NCBI RefSeq assembly: GCF_000380985.1
Contig: NZ_KB905707.1
Coordinates: forward strand, 1 to 64,000
Length of the DNA stretch: 64,000 nt
DNA from: Proteiniphilum acetatigenes DSM 18083
Lineage (GTDB): Bacteria; Bacteroidota; Bacteroidia; Bacteroidales; Dysgonomonadaceae
Direction: 5' to 3'
A program made the translations under genes and the position numbers. The notes below the pieces were generated by a model. It was not told where the DNA came from, made no database searches, and saw only the letters and a list, made by a program, of their open reading frames with translations. Below, in pieces: positions 7,760 through 16,260 of the stretch (position 1 is its first letter; every line of letters begins with the position of its first letter).

Positions 7760-9793
7760 ATGAAACGGATTGTATATCCTATTATCGTTTTAGCTGTTAT
7801 GATCACCACAAGCTGCACACAGCAGAAAACAGGACAGCCGCAGGAACGGCTCGACCTCTCTAATCTCGACACCACGGCCGCGCCCGGGGTGAGTTTTTAC
7901 CAATACGCCACCGGAGGATGGCAGAAAGCCAACCCTATCCCCGATGAGTATGCGCGATACGGTTCTTTCGACCAACTACGGGAAGAGAATCAGGTGCAGA
8001 TCCAGTCGCTGATTGAGGAACTCGGAAAGCAGAAAAACCCTGTAGGCTCCAATGCGCAGAAGGTGGGAGACCTCTATAAGATGGGTATCGACAGCGTGAA
8101 ATTGAATGCCGACGGTGCCGGACCTGTCCGCCGGCAACTGGAGGAGATAGCAGCGGTATCAGGCAAAAAAGATATTATCAGATTGATGGCCAGGATAAGC
8201 CGTTATGCGGCTAATCCTTTCTTTGGATTTTATGTAGGACCAGACGACATGAATAGCTCCATGAATATCGCTCACCTTTACCAATCCGGCATAAGCATGA
8301 GCGACAGGGACTACTATCTGTTACAGGATGAGCATACCAAAATGGTGCGTGGAGAGTATGAAAAGCTGATAAAAACACAGTTCCGGAACGCAGGTTATAA
8401 CGAAGTAGATGCAGAAAAAGCAGCCGTGAACGTGTTGAATATAGAGACCAGGCTGGCGGAAGCGCACTTCACCAGGGAGATGCGGCGTCAACCGGAACTT
8501 AACTATCATAAGCTGGCAGTGGCTGACCTGAACAGGGCTGTTGCCCCGTTCGAATGGACATACTATTTGGAAGAGATGGGCGCTGCCGGTATCGACAGCC
8601 TGAATGTTTCACAGATAGAGCCGATAAAAACCGCTATCGACATTGTCGACAAAGAACCGGTAGAAGCGCTGCGCGACTATCTGAGCTGGAAAGTAATCAA
8701 TTCTGCCGCCGGCTATCTCAGCGATAATTTTGTCAATGCCAATTTCGAATTCTACGGTAAAACGCTGAGTGGCAGTAAAGAACTGCGTCCGCGCTGGAGG
8801 AGAAGTATTGATGCTGTGAACGGAGCGATGGGCGAAGCAGTCGGACAGCTCTATGTGCAGAAATATTTTCCGCCGGAAGCCAAGGAGCGGATGCTCGGAT
8901 TGGTGGATAACCTGAAGACAGCTTTGGGTGAACGGATCGCTGGTCTGGAATGGATGAGCGATGCCACGAAAGAGAAAGCGCTGGAAAAACTGAGTACCTT
9001 TATTGTGAAGATAGGATATCCTGATAAGTGGAAAGACTATTCTTCACTCGAGATAAAGGGTGATTCTTACTGGCAGGACATGGTGCATGCTTCTGAGTTT
9101 GCCTATGCCGAGATGATTGATGAACTGGGCAAGCCGGTCGATAAAGCGAAATGGTATATGTCGCCCCAGACGGTCAATGCCTATTACAATCCATCATCCA
9201 ACGAAATTTGTTTCCCTGCCGGGATACTTCAACCTCCGTTCTTCTATATGGATGGCGACGATGCGATCAATTATGGCGGTATCGGTGTGGTAATCGGCCA
9301 TGAGATGACGCACGGTTTTGACGATCAGGGGCGTAAATTCGATAAAGATGGAAATCTGGCTGAATGGTGGACTGCTGAAGATGCACAACGGTTTGAAGAG
9401 AGAGCCAACGTACTGGTCGAGTATTTCAATAATATTGTGGTGCTCGATACCGTGCATGCCAACGGACGTTTTACTCTTGGAGAAAATATTGCCGATCATG
9501 GAGGTTTGCAGGTTTCCTATCATGCCTTTCTGAAAACAGAGCAAGCAAAGGCAGGCGAACTTCTTGACGGATTCACTCCGGCGCAGCGTTTCTTCCTGAG
9601 TTATGCTGCTCTTTGGGCCGGCAACGTGCGTGATGCTGAAATTCTCCGACTCACGAAGGTGGATCCGCATTCACTTGGCAGATGGCGTGTAGATGGAGCG
9701 TTGCCCCATATCGCTGCATGGTATGAAGCATTTAATATCCATCCATCCGATCCGATGTATCTGCCCGAAGAGAAACGGGCTTCTATCTGGTAA
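7760..9793 (+). CDS. pepO: M13-family (neprilysin-like) zinc metallopeptidase lipoprotein
   Basis: A 677-residue endopeptidase of the PepO/neprilysin family, probably attached to an envelope membrane: the signal peptide ends in the lipobox TTSC (Cys19). The zinc site is VIGHEMTHGF (HExxH) with the third ligand in GENIADHGGL (ExxxD), and the family's substrate-binding VNAYYNPSSNEI stretch precedes it. Length matches the family. The usual bacterial C-terminus CxxW is replaced by ASIW, so the structural Cys is absent; bacterial members often lack disulfides. It stands alone with its own promoter. Substrates are likely small to medium peptides. Confidence 0.93.
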   Translation: MKRIVYPIIVLAVMITTSCTQQKTGQPQERLDLSNLDTTAAPGVSFYQYATGGWQKANPIPDEYARYGSFDQLREENQVQIQSLIEELGKQKNPVGSNAQKVGDLYKMGIDSVKLNADGAGPVRRQLEEIAAVSGKKDIIRLMARISRYAANPFFGFYVGPDDMNSSMNIAHLYQSGISMSDRDYYLLQDEHTKMVRGEYEKLIKTQFRNAGYNEVDAEKAAVNVLNIETRLAEAHFTREMRRQPELNYHKLAVADLNRAVAPFEWTYYLEEMGAAGIDSLNVSQIEPIKTAIDIVDKEPVEALRDYLSWKVINSAAGYLSDNFVNANFEFYGKTLSGSKELRPRWRRSIDAVNGAMGEAVGQLYVQKYFPPEAKERMLGLVDNLKTALGERIAGLEWMSDATKEKALEKLSTFIVKIGYPDKWKDYSSLEIKGDSYWQDMVHASEFAYAEMIDELGKPVDKAKWYMSPQTVNAYYNPSSNEICFPAGILQPPFFYMDGDDAINYGGIGVVIGHEMTHGFDDQGRKFDKDGNLAEWWTAEDAQRFEERANVLVEYFNNIVVLDTVHANGRFTLGENIADHGGLQVSYHAFLKTEQAKAGELLDGFTPAQRFFLSYAALWAGNVRDAEILRLTKVDPHSLGRWRVDGALPHIAAWYEAFNIHPSDPMYLPEEKRASIW

Positions 9794-9799
9794 TTATCA

Positions 9800-9836
9800 A
9801 TTAGTAATTAGTAATTACAAATTACTAATTACTAAT
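9800..9836. repeat. Perfect 17-bp inverted repeat, loop ACA
   Basis: ATTAGTAATTAGTAATT at 9800-9816 pairs perfectly with 9820-9836. Each arm is itself built from a 7-base unit (TAATTAG), so the element is both tandem and palindromic. It starts 7 bases after the M13 peptidase stop and could act as a weak terminator or mRNA-stabilising hairpin; no T-run follows. Confidence 0.8.
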
Positions 9837-9886
9837 GGGCGACAAATCGTGAAATCAGTAAATCAACAAATCATCACATCAATAAT

Positions 9887-10492
9887 ATGTTTTCAGGAAT
9901 TGTAGAAGAAGCGGCAACGGTAGTAGCACTTAAAAAGGATAAAGGGAACCTGCATATTACTCTGAGGTGTTCCTTTACAGGAGAACTAAAGATCGATCAA
10001 AGCGTGTCGCACAACGGTGTATGTCTTACTGTGGTCTCTATCGAAGGAGATACCTATACTGTAACAGCGATCCAGGAAACTCTCGACCGATCGAATCTCG
10101 GTCTGTTGGAGGTCGGTAGTAAGGTTAACCTGGAACGCAGTATGCCGATAAACGGGCGACTCGACGGCCATATCGTACAGGGACATGTGGATCAGACTGC
10201 AGTTTGTACGGATGTGACTGAGGCTGATGGCAGTTGGTACTATACTTTCGAGTATACGTTCGACCGTGAGATGGCCAAAAAAGGATATTTGACAGTAGAT
10301 AAAGGCTCCGTTACGGTAAATGGTGTCAGCCTTACAGTGGTGGAGCCTACGGACAACAGCTTTAAGGTAGCCATTATCCCTTATACTTATGAGTTTACTA
10401 ATTTCCATCAGATAAAGAAAGGAACGGTGGTGAATCTTGAGTTTGATATTATTGGTAAATATATCAGCCGGATAGCTGCATTAAACGCATGA
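9887..10492 (+). CDS. ribE: Riboflavin synthase, alpha chain
   Basis: A 201-residue enzyme that makes riboflavin from two molecules of 6,7-dimethyl-8-ribityllumazine. The N-terminus MFSGIVEEAATV is the family signature, and the protein shows two tandem lumazine-binding halves, each with a VNGVSLTV- or HNGVCLTV-type motif (about residues 42-50 and 140-148) and GHIVQGHVD linking them. The nitroreductase gene begins 2 bases after its stop codon, so the two are cotranscribed; a flavin-making enzyme next to a flavoenzyme is a sensible pairing. The rest of the riboflavin pathway is not in the window. Confidence 0.96.
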   Translation: MFSGIVEEAATVVALKKDKGNLHITLRCSFTGELKIDQSVSHNGVCLTVVSIEGDTYTVTAIQETLDRSNLGLLEVGSKVNLERSMPINGRLDGHIVQGHVDQTAVCTDVTEADGSWYYTFEYTFDREMAKKGYLTVDKGSVTVNGVSLTVVEPTDNSFKVAIIPYTYEFTNFHQIKKGTVVNLEFDIIGKYISRIAALNA

Positions 10493-10493
10493 T

Positions 10494-11051
10494 ATGGATT
10501 TTTTAGAATTTGTTTCTACCCGCCAGAGTGATCGCGCTTTTGATCCTGCACGCCCGGTGGAGAAAGAAAAAATTGAACGTATCGTAGAGGCGGCACGATT
10601 GGCTCCTTCTGCCTGTAACGCACAGCCATGGCACATGATTGTAGTGGATGATCCGGAACTGAAGAGCAGAGTCGCAGATGCCACCTCTGCCCGCGCCCTG
10701 GGTATGAACCATTTTACCAAACAGGCACCGGTACATATTGTCCTGGTGGAAGAGAAGGTGAATCTTACTTCCGGCGTTGGCGGATGGGTAAAGCAGAAAG
10801 ATTATGCCCAGATGGATCTCGGAGTAATTGCTGCACACATTGCGTTGGCAGCTCATGCCGAAGGATTGGGTTCCTGTATTCTTGGCTGGTTCAACGAACC
10901 TAAGATGCGGGATATCTTGTCAATCCCCGGCTCAAAGAGGGTGTGGCTCGACATTGCCATAGGGTACAGTGTGCAGCCGTTAAGACCGAAAAAACGAAAA
11001 CTATTGGAGGAAGTAGTCTCCTACAACGGTTATAGGAATAGTATAAAATAA
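10494..11051 (+). CDS. Nitroreductase-family FMN oxidoreductase
   Basis: A 185-residue nitroreductase-family flavoprotein. Visible signatures are the N-terminal FMN-binding stretch FVSTRQSDRAFD followed by ARLAPSACNAQPWHMIVV, and the C-terminal GLGSCILGWFNEPKMRDIL. Such proteins use NAD(P)H to reduce nitro compounds, quinones or flavins; the true substrate cannot be read from the sequence. It starts 2 bases after ribE and is likely translated from the same mRNA. Confidence 0.9.
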   Translation: MDFLEFVSTRQSDRAFDPARPVEKEKIERIVEAARLAPSACNAQPWHMIVVDDPELKSRVADATSARALGMNHFTKQAPVHIVLVEEKVNLTSGVGGWVKQKDYAQMDLGVIAAHIALAAHAEGLGSCILGWFNEPKMRDILSIPGSKRVWLDIAIGYSVQPLRPKKRKLLEEVVSYNGYRNSIK

Positions 11052-11143
11052 TTGTATGAATATAGCTTGCCGCTGCTGAATATACTTAAATCGTTTATAA
11101 ACATTAAACTTTAATCTTTTTAACACGATGTTTGTTCCGATTT

Positions 11144-11174
11144 TTGGTGACATCGCAAAAATATGTCATCTTTG
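11144..11174 (+). promoter_or_regulatory. Promoter for the envelope-biogenesis run
   Basis: TTG at 11144-11146, 20 bases, then CATCTTTG at 11167-11174 (one mismatch to TAnnTTTG). The first gene starts 60 bases later. Confidence 0.5.
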
Positions 11175-11234
11175 TACACGCTAAAAAAAAATATGAAACA
11201 AGGCGGCTAAGAGCTGGTTATATATCTGAAACAG

Positions 11235-12581
11235 ATGAATATTAGGAAAAAACGTTTCTCTTTATTGATCGCTTTTCTCTCGATTACCACAGTTATTCTC
11301 GCACAACAAGTAGGGTCTAATTCACCCTATAGCAGGTATGGATACGGACTTTTAATGAATCCGGTACCAGGTGCGTCGGAGGCTATGGGAGGAATCAGCT
11401 ACGGACTGCGAAGAAGTCAACAGGTGAATTGGGCCAACCCGGCATCCTATTCGAAACTCGACTCACTCACCTTTATCTTTGATTTGGGTATTTCCGGGCA
11501 TCTTGCCCGCATGAACGACGGAGTGAATGAGCCGAGGGATTTTTATAACGGCAATCTTGATTATGTGGCCATGCAGTTCCCAATCTTCCGCAAAGTGGGG
11601 GCGAGTATTGGCCTTCTCCCCTATTCCAAAATGGGATATAATTTCGGAGATCGCCGCTCAGTGTCGAATACCTGGTATGATGAGCATTACAGGGGTACCG
11701 GGGGCTTAAGCCAGATATATGGGGGGATTGCCTGGGAGCCCATTAAAAATATTTCCATAGGAGCCAATCTTTCTTATCTGTTCGGTAATTTTTCGCGTAG
11801 TAGTGTGGTTATTCCGAGCTCCGGGTTAGTGGGAGAGACCAAATATGGTTATTCTTTCCGTGAATTGAAATATGATCTCGGAGTACAATTTACTTATCCC
11901 ATCGATAAGACCCGTTCGGTAACCATTGGCGCAGTTTATTCACCTCAGTTGAATGCCCGGGCCGATGTGAATCCTACCGAGATGTTATATACCAGTGACC
12001 CGTATAACACCCCGGGACTGACACCTTCCCAGATATTGAAGACTGATACGTTGAGGAATGCTTCTTTCCAGCTGCCCCATACGTTTGGTGCAGGTATTAC
12101 ATACAGTACCGGCCGGTTTTTGGTCGGCCTGGATGGAACCTACCAACTGTGGAAAAATCTGGATTATCCCGACCTGCTGGATAATCTTTCATCGGAAAAC
12201 CGATTTAATAACGCTTTTCGCATTAATGCCGGTATGGAATATATCATCGATCCGATGAGTCAGAACTTTTTTCACCGGATACGTTTCAGGGGAGGGCTTT
12301 CTTATTCCAACTCCTATAGCAATTTCAGTGTGAATGACCCGACTGATCCTGTGAACGGTATCGGAAAGTATATTGGCACCTTCAATGAATACGGAATTAA
12401 TGTGGGATTAGGACTGCCATTAAGAGATTATATGTCGGGGCATGTCTCGATGCTTAATATCGGATTTGGCTATACAAGACAGCAACCTAATACTGACTAT
12501 ATGATCAGCCAGGATATGTTTAAGATATCTGTAAATATGAATATAAATGAGCTCTGGTTCTTTAAACGGCAGTTTAACTAA
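11235..12581 (+). CDS. Outer-membrane beta-barrel protein of unknown function
   Basis: A 448-residue protein with a signal peptide (ending VILAQQ at about residue 24) and then alternating strand patterns rich in aromatic and Gly residues (SPYSRYGYGLL, ANPASYSKLDSLTF, ISIGANLSYLFGNFS), typical of a FadL/OmpP1-like Bacteroidetes barrel. It heads a gene order (barrel, TPR protein, lptC, CNNM/CorC protein, PpiD-like chaperone) that I recall as conserved in Bacteroidales. The neighbours suggest an envelope role; substrate transport is only a guess from the fold. Confidence 0.75.
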   Translation: MNIRKKRFSLLIAFLSITTVILAQQVGSNSPYSRYGYGLLMNPVPGASEAMGGISYGLRRSQQVNWANPASYSKLDSLTFIFDLGISGHLARMNDGVNEPRDFYNGNLDYVAMQFPIFRKVGASIGLLPYSKMGYNFGDRRSVSNTWYDEHYRGTGGLSQIYGGIAWEPIKNISIGANLSYLFGNFSRSSVVIPSSGLVGETKYGYSFRELKYDLGVQFTYPIDKTRSVTIGAVYSPQLNARADVNPTEMLYTSDPYNTPGLTPSQILKTDTLRNASFQLPHTFGAGITYSTGRFLVGLDGTYQLWKNLDYPDLLDNLSSENRFNNAFRINAGMEYIIDPMSQNFFHRIRFRGGLSYSNSYSNFSVNDPTDPVNGIGKYIGTFNEYGINVGLGLPLRDYMSGHVSMLNIGFGYTRQQPNTDYMISQDMFKISVNMNINELWFFKRQFN

Positions 12582-12727
12582 TGCTTTGTATAGGAAAAAG
12601 TAGAGTCAAAAAAGAAATCAAATTCGGGCAGTTGTTTAAACTTTTCCTTTAACACTCTGTCCAATCCACAAAATAGATTTTTGTCAAGCAAATGAGTTGA
12701 AAAAACAATTTATAAACATCAAGGAAT

Positions 12728-14092
12728 ATGAGAAAGTTATTATTATCGGGTTTGGTAGCTATTGTGGTAGTAGCTGCCGCCTCAGCGCAAAAACCGGGAT
12801 ATGATCCTGTGAAAGCGCCTTACGGCCATGGAGAGGATAGTGTGAACTGCCGGCTGAATTTAAGTCTTATGCAAACATCTGCCAAGGCGGAAGATTATAA
12901 AGGTGCATTGCAACCGTGGGTTTATACCTATGAGAATTGCCCCGCCTCAAGCAAGAATATCTATATCTATGGCCCCCGTATTTTCAAAGCGCTTCATGCT
13001 GCCGAAACAGATGCAGCCAAGAAAAAAGAGCATCTCGACAAAGTGATGGAGATATATGATACACGTCTCAAATACTACGGTCAGGATGATGCCAAAGGAA
13101 CAATCCTTGCTTATAAAGCTTACGATTATATGGAGCTGATGGGTGAGCAGGCTGACCAGTCGGTTATTTATGACATGTTGAATGAGGCTATCGAAGATCT
13201 GAAAGACCACATGAACCCGCTCGATGCCTATTCTTATTTTATGGTTGCCTCTTTGAATGAATATCTGAGTGATAATTCCAAAAAAGACCGGTATATCTCT
13301 GACTATTTTAGAGTGGCAGGTTATGTGGACCAGGCTATTGCCAATGCCCGCACCGCGAATGACGAAGCCAGCGCTGACTATCTGGGACAGGTGAAAGAGG
13401 GGATTGTAAAGGGATTTGTCAATAGTGGTGCCGGTGATTGCAAGACGCTCACTGATTACTATGCCGATCAGGTGGAACCTAATAAGGGTGATAAGGCATT
13501 CCTGAATGAAGTACTGGATGCATTGGCTTCAGTAGGTTGTTCTGATACCGATCTCTACTTTACCGCTGCAGAGTACCTCTACCATCTTGAACCATCAGCG
13601 GGAGCTGCTCTCGGATTGGCTAACAAGAGCCTGAGAGATAAGGACTACGAAACAGCTGTGAAGTATTATGGCGATGCTGCCAAGATGGAAACCGACAAGA
13701 ATAAAGCATCCGATTATATGATGCAACTTGCAGGTATTTTCTCTAACCAGCGCAATTTTGCAAGGGCAAGACAAGCCGCTTACGATGCGTTGGAGTATAA
13801 CCCGAACAACGGAGAAGCATATATCCTGATTGCCCAGCTCTATGCCAGCTCGGCAGCCAATATCTTCCCTGAACCGGAAAAAGCGGGATTGGTATACCTC
13901 GCGGCAGTAGATAAACTGCAAAAAGCAAGATCGGTAGACCCCAGTGTGGCAAGTAAGGCGAATAATCTTATCAATCGTTATTCTGCTGCCTTTATGGATA
14001 CCGAAACAGCTTTTATGATGGGGATTAAAGCCGGTGAGACGGTAACTATTCCCGGTTGGATCGGAGAAACGACCACTGTTCGTTTGAGATAA
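12728..14092 (+). CDS. Periplasmic tetratricopeptide-repeat protein
   Basis: A 454-residue exported protein: a signal peptide ending ASAQ (about residue 20), then helical repeats; the clearest TPR units are near the C-terminus (DYETAVKYYGDAAKMETDK and FARARQAAYDALEYNPNNG followed by AYILIAQLYASSA). TPR proteins act as scaffolds, and next to lptC and a PpiD-like chaperone it may serve outer-membrane assembly or LPS export; that role is inferred from position. The lptC gene starts 26 bases downstream. Confidence 0.8.
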   Translation: MRKLLLSGLVAIVVVAAASAQKPGYDPVKAPYGHGEDSVNCRLNLSLMQTSAKAEDYKGALQPWVYTYENCPASSKNIYIYGPRIFKALHAAETDAAKKKEHLDKVMEIYDTRLKYYGQDDAKGTILAYKAYDYMELMGEQADQSVIYDMLNEAIEDLKDHMNPLDAYSYFMVASLNEYLSDNSKKDRYISDYFRVAGYVDQAIANARTANDEASADYLGQVKEGIVKGFVNSGAGDCKTLTDYYADQVEPNKGDKAFLNEVLDALASVGCSDTDLYFTAAEYLYHLEPSAGAALGLANKSLRDKDYETAVKYYGDAAKMETDKNKASDYMMQLAGIFSNQRNFARARQAAYDALEYNPNNGEAYILIAQLYASSAANIFPEPEKAGLVYLAAVDKLQKARSVDPSVASKANNLINRYSAAFMDTETAFMMGIKAGETVTIPGWIGETTTVRLR

Positions 14093-14118
14093 TCCGTACA
14101 GTCTGATTAATTGAACAA

Positions 14119-14769
14119 ATGTTGCGAAGACATCGTTACATAAAATATTTATGGCGCATAACAATCACTGTTTCAGTGGTTGTTATGTCGCTTTTTTCAT
14201 GTAAGGATAAGAACGATAATCTGATAGCATTTGCCTATGACCCGGACACGGTGCCGACTATGATCACCACTTCCGTTTCACAACTTATTTCAGATTCCGG
14301 TATTACCCGTTATAGAATAGTTGCGGATGTGTGGATGGTTTTCGATCAGGCGAAAGAGCCTTATTGGTATTTTCCCGAAGGATTATATTTTGAACAGTTC
14401 ACGCCCGATTTTGAGATTGAGGCTACTGTTGAGGCCGATACGGCGTGGTATTACAATACGAAAGACCTGTGGAGATTAAAAAAGAATGTCCATGTGGAAA
14501 ACAGGAAAGGGGAGCAGTTCGATAGCGATGAGCTCTTCTGGGATGGAAAAAACGGGAAAGTCTTTTCCGAGGCATATATCGAGATCAAGAGCGGTCTTAC
14601 AGAACTCAAAGGTTATGGGTTTGAATCGAACCAGACGATGACCGATTACCGTATTTTTCGGCCGCATGACGGGAAACTTCCTTTCTCTGAGACTACGCCT
14701 GCCGATTCTATTCAATCGGACTCCGGAGAAGTAAGTGAAGCGGAAAACCTGATGCCTGAAACTGAATGA
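14119..14769 (+). CDS. lptC: LptC, LPS-export periplasmic protein (lipoprotein form)
   Basis: A 216-residue LptC/YrbK-family protein. In the LPS transport chain LptC bridges the LptBFG transporter to LptA across the periplasm. The N-terminal segment ITITVSVVVMSLFSC ends in a lipobox-like SLFSC, as in Bacteroidetes versions. The beta-jellyroll is recognisable from PTMITTSVSQLISDSG at the start and TAWYYNTKDLWRLKKNVHVE and SDELFWDGKNGKVFSEAYIE at its end; this last block is shared with the LptA/OstA fold. It follows the TPR gene closely and precedes the CNNM protein, as in related genomes. Confidence 0.88.
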   Translation: MLRRHRYIKYLWRITITVSVVVMSLFSCKDKNDNLIAFAYDPDTVPTMITTSVSQLISDSGITRYRIVADVWMVFDQAKEPYWYFPEGLYFEQFTPDFEIEATVEADTAWYYNTKDLWRLKKNVHVENRKGEQFDSDELFWDGKNGKVFSEAYIEIKSGLTELKGYGFESNQTMTDYRIFRPHDGKLPFSETTPADSIQSDSGEVSEAENLMPETE

Positions 14770-14810
14770 TAATTAATAATTGACAATTGACAATTGATAA
14801 TTGGTAATTT

Positions 14811-14837
14811 ATAACTCATAACTCATAACTCATAACT
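14811..14837 (+). repeat. 9-bp tandem repeat ahead of the CNNM gene
   Basis: The unit ATAACTCAT is repeated three times and ends three bases before the ATG at 14841. Before it, 14769-14810 is made of ATTGACA/ATTGATA units. The whole lptC-CNNM gap is therefore simple sequence, with no room for an ordinary ribosome site. Confidence 0.75.
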
Positions 14838-14840
14838 AAA

Positions 14841-16130
14841 ATGTATAACCATGTAGAAATAGGGTGGTGGATTACATTCCTGCTTCTCTCTATTCTTTTT
14901 TCGGGAATAGAGTTGGCCTATATTTCTTCAGGTAAGTTGGAATATGTTGTCAGCAGTGGTTCGTCGCGGGCTTACAGGTATATACTGGACACTATCTACA
15001 GCCGCTTCCGCCGGTTTCAGGTTACAATGATGGTGGGAAGGATTATTCTACTCCTCTTTTTTGTTTATTTTACTACCCTGGTCATATACCAATATTCGAA
15101 TGAAACACTACATAACGATTTTATAAAAATATTACTGATCATTGCGGTTGCCACACTTTTGCTTTTGCTGACGAATGAATTTCTGCCGCGCATCCTGTTT
15201 GGTAAAAAGCCTGATCTTTGGGTGAAACTGTTTCTCGTCCCTGCTTTTTTGTTCTATATATTGCTTTATCCGCTTGCGGGACTGTTTGAGGGTTTGTCAA
15301 AGGTAATATTCAGATTATCAGGCGTTAATTTCTCCGGGGCAGAACAGGATGATCTGTTTTACAGAGTTAATTTCGATACCGTTATAGAAAAGAATACCGG
15401 TGATATGTCGAAAGAAGTAGAGGTCGATTCAGAGGTTAAGATATTTCGTAATGCCCTTGATTTTTCCTCCAAAAAAGTGAGGGATTGCATGGTGCCTCGT
15501 GCCGATATTGTGGCGGTAAGCCTTGATACCGATCTCAATAAATTGAAAGAGTTGTTCATCGAATCCGGCATCTCCAGGATTTTAGTCTTTAAAGAAAATC
15601 TCGATAATATAGTCGGATATATCCATATGTGGGAGATTTTCAATAATCCGCAGGACTGGACAAATAATCTCGCTTCCATCTCTTTTGTGCCGGAAAGTAT
15701 GCAGGCCAACCAGTTGATGAGCGACCTGATGCAGCATCGTAAAAGTATCGCCGTGGTAGTGGACGAGTTTGGTAGTACATCCGGGATTGTTACTATGGAA
15801 GATCTTGTAGAAGAGATATTCGGGGACATCGAAGATGAATATGATGTGGAATCAAAATTTGTGAAACGGGAGGGAGAAAACGAATTGGTGATGTCGGGAC
15901 GTGTGGAAATAGATCATCTGAACGAAGTGTACCATCTGGATATTCCGGAGTCGGACGAGTATTCTACTATTGCCGGTTACCTGTTGTTTCACACTCAACG
16001 TTTCCCGAAGACCTATGAAACTGTTATTATTGGAAAATATACCTTTAAAATACTAAAAGTAACGGCGCGGAAAATAGAAGTCGTACGGCTTATTACCAAA
16101 AGCAAAACAGCAGAGGAGATGTTGTCCTGA
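14841..16130 (+). CDS. CNNM/CorC-family membrane protein with CBS pair (hemolysin-type, GldE-like)
   Basis: A 429-residue inner-membrane protein. Domains in order: a DUF21/CNNM membrane part with about four segments (WWITFLLLSILFSGIELAYIS, MMVGRIILLLFFVYFTTLV, ILLIIAVATLLLLLTNEFLP, LVPAFLFYILLYPLAGL), two CBS motifs (VRDCMVPRADIVAVSLDT and KSIAVVVDEFGSTSGIVTMEDL), and a C-terminal CorC_HlyC domain. Family members are linked to Mg/Co efflux; in Bacteroidetes the GldE relatives are placed with gliding/secretion genes. The old name hemolysin is misleading. Confidence 0.88.
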   Translation: MYNHVEIGWWITFLLLSILFSGIELAYISSGKLEYVVSSGSSRAYRYILDTIYSRFRRFQVTMMVGRIILLLFFVYFTTLVIYQYSNETLHNDFIKILLIIAVATLLLLLTNEFLPRILFGKKPDLWVKLFLVPAFLFYILLYPLAGLFEGLSKVIFRLSGVNFSGAEQDDLFYRVNFDTVIEKNTGDMSKEVEVDSEVKIFRNALDFSSKKVRDCMVPRADIVAVSLDTDLNKLKELFIESGISRILVFKENLDNIVGYIHMWEIFNNPQDWTNNLASISFVPESMQANQLMSDLMQHRKSIAVVVDEFGSTSGIVTMEDLVEEIFGDIEDEYDVESKFVKREGENELVMSGRVEIDHLNEVYHLDIPESDEYSTIAGYLLFHTQRFPKTYETVIIGKYTFKILKVTARKIEVVRLITKSKTAEEMLS

Positions 16131-16165
16131 TTATATGGACACGTTAATCTGCACTTTTCCTTAAA

Positions 16166-16191
16166 AAAATAACGCTGTCTGCGTTATTTTT
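16166..16191. terminator. Terminator hairpin after the CNNM gene
   Basis: AAAATAACGC (16166-16175) pairs with GCGTTATTTT (16181-16190), loop TGTCT, with a T-run on the plus strand and an A-run on the other side. It overlaps a TATTTTTG box (16185-16192) that could drive the next gene. Confidence 0.65.
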
Positions 16192-16260
16192 GCTAACTTC
16201 GTGCCCTTATTTGAATTATAACAATTTATCACGTTCTAAGTACAATAAAAAGATAGTTAG

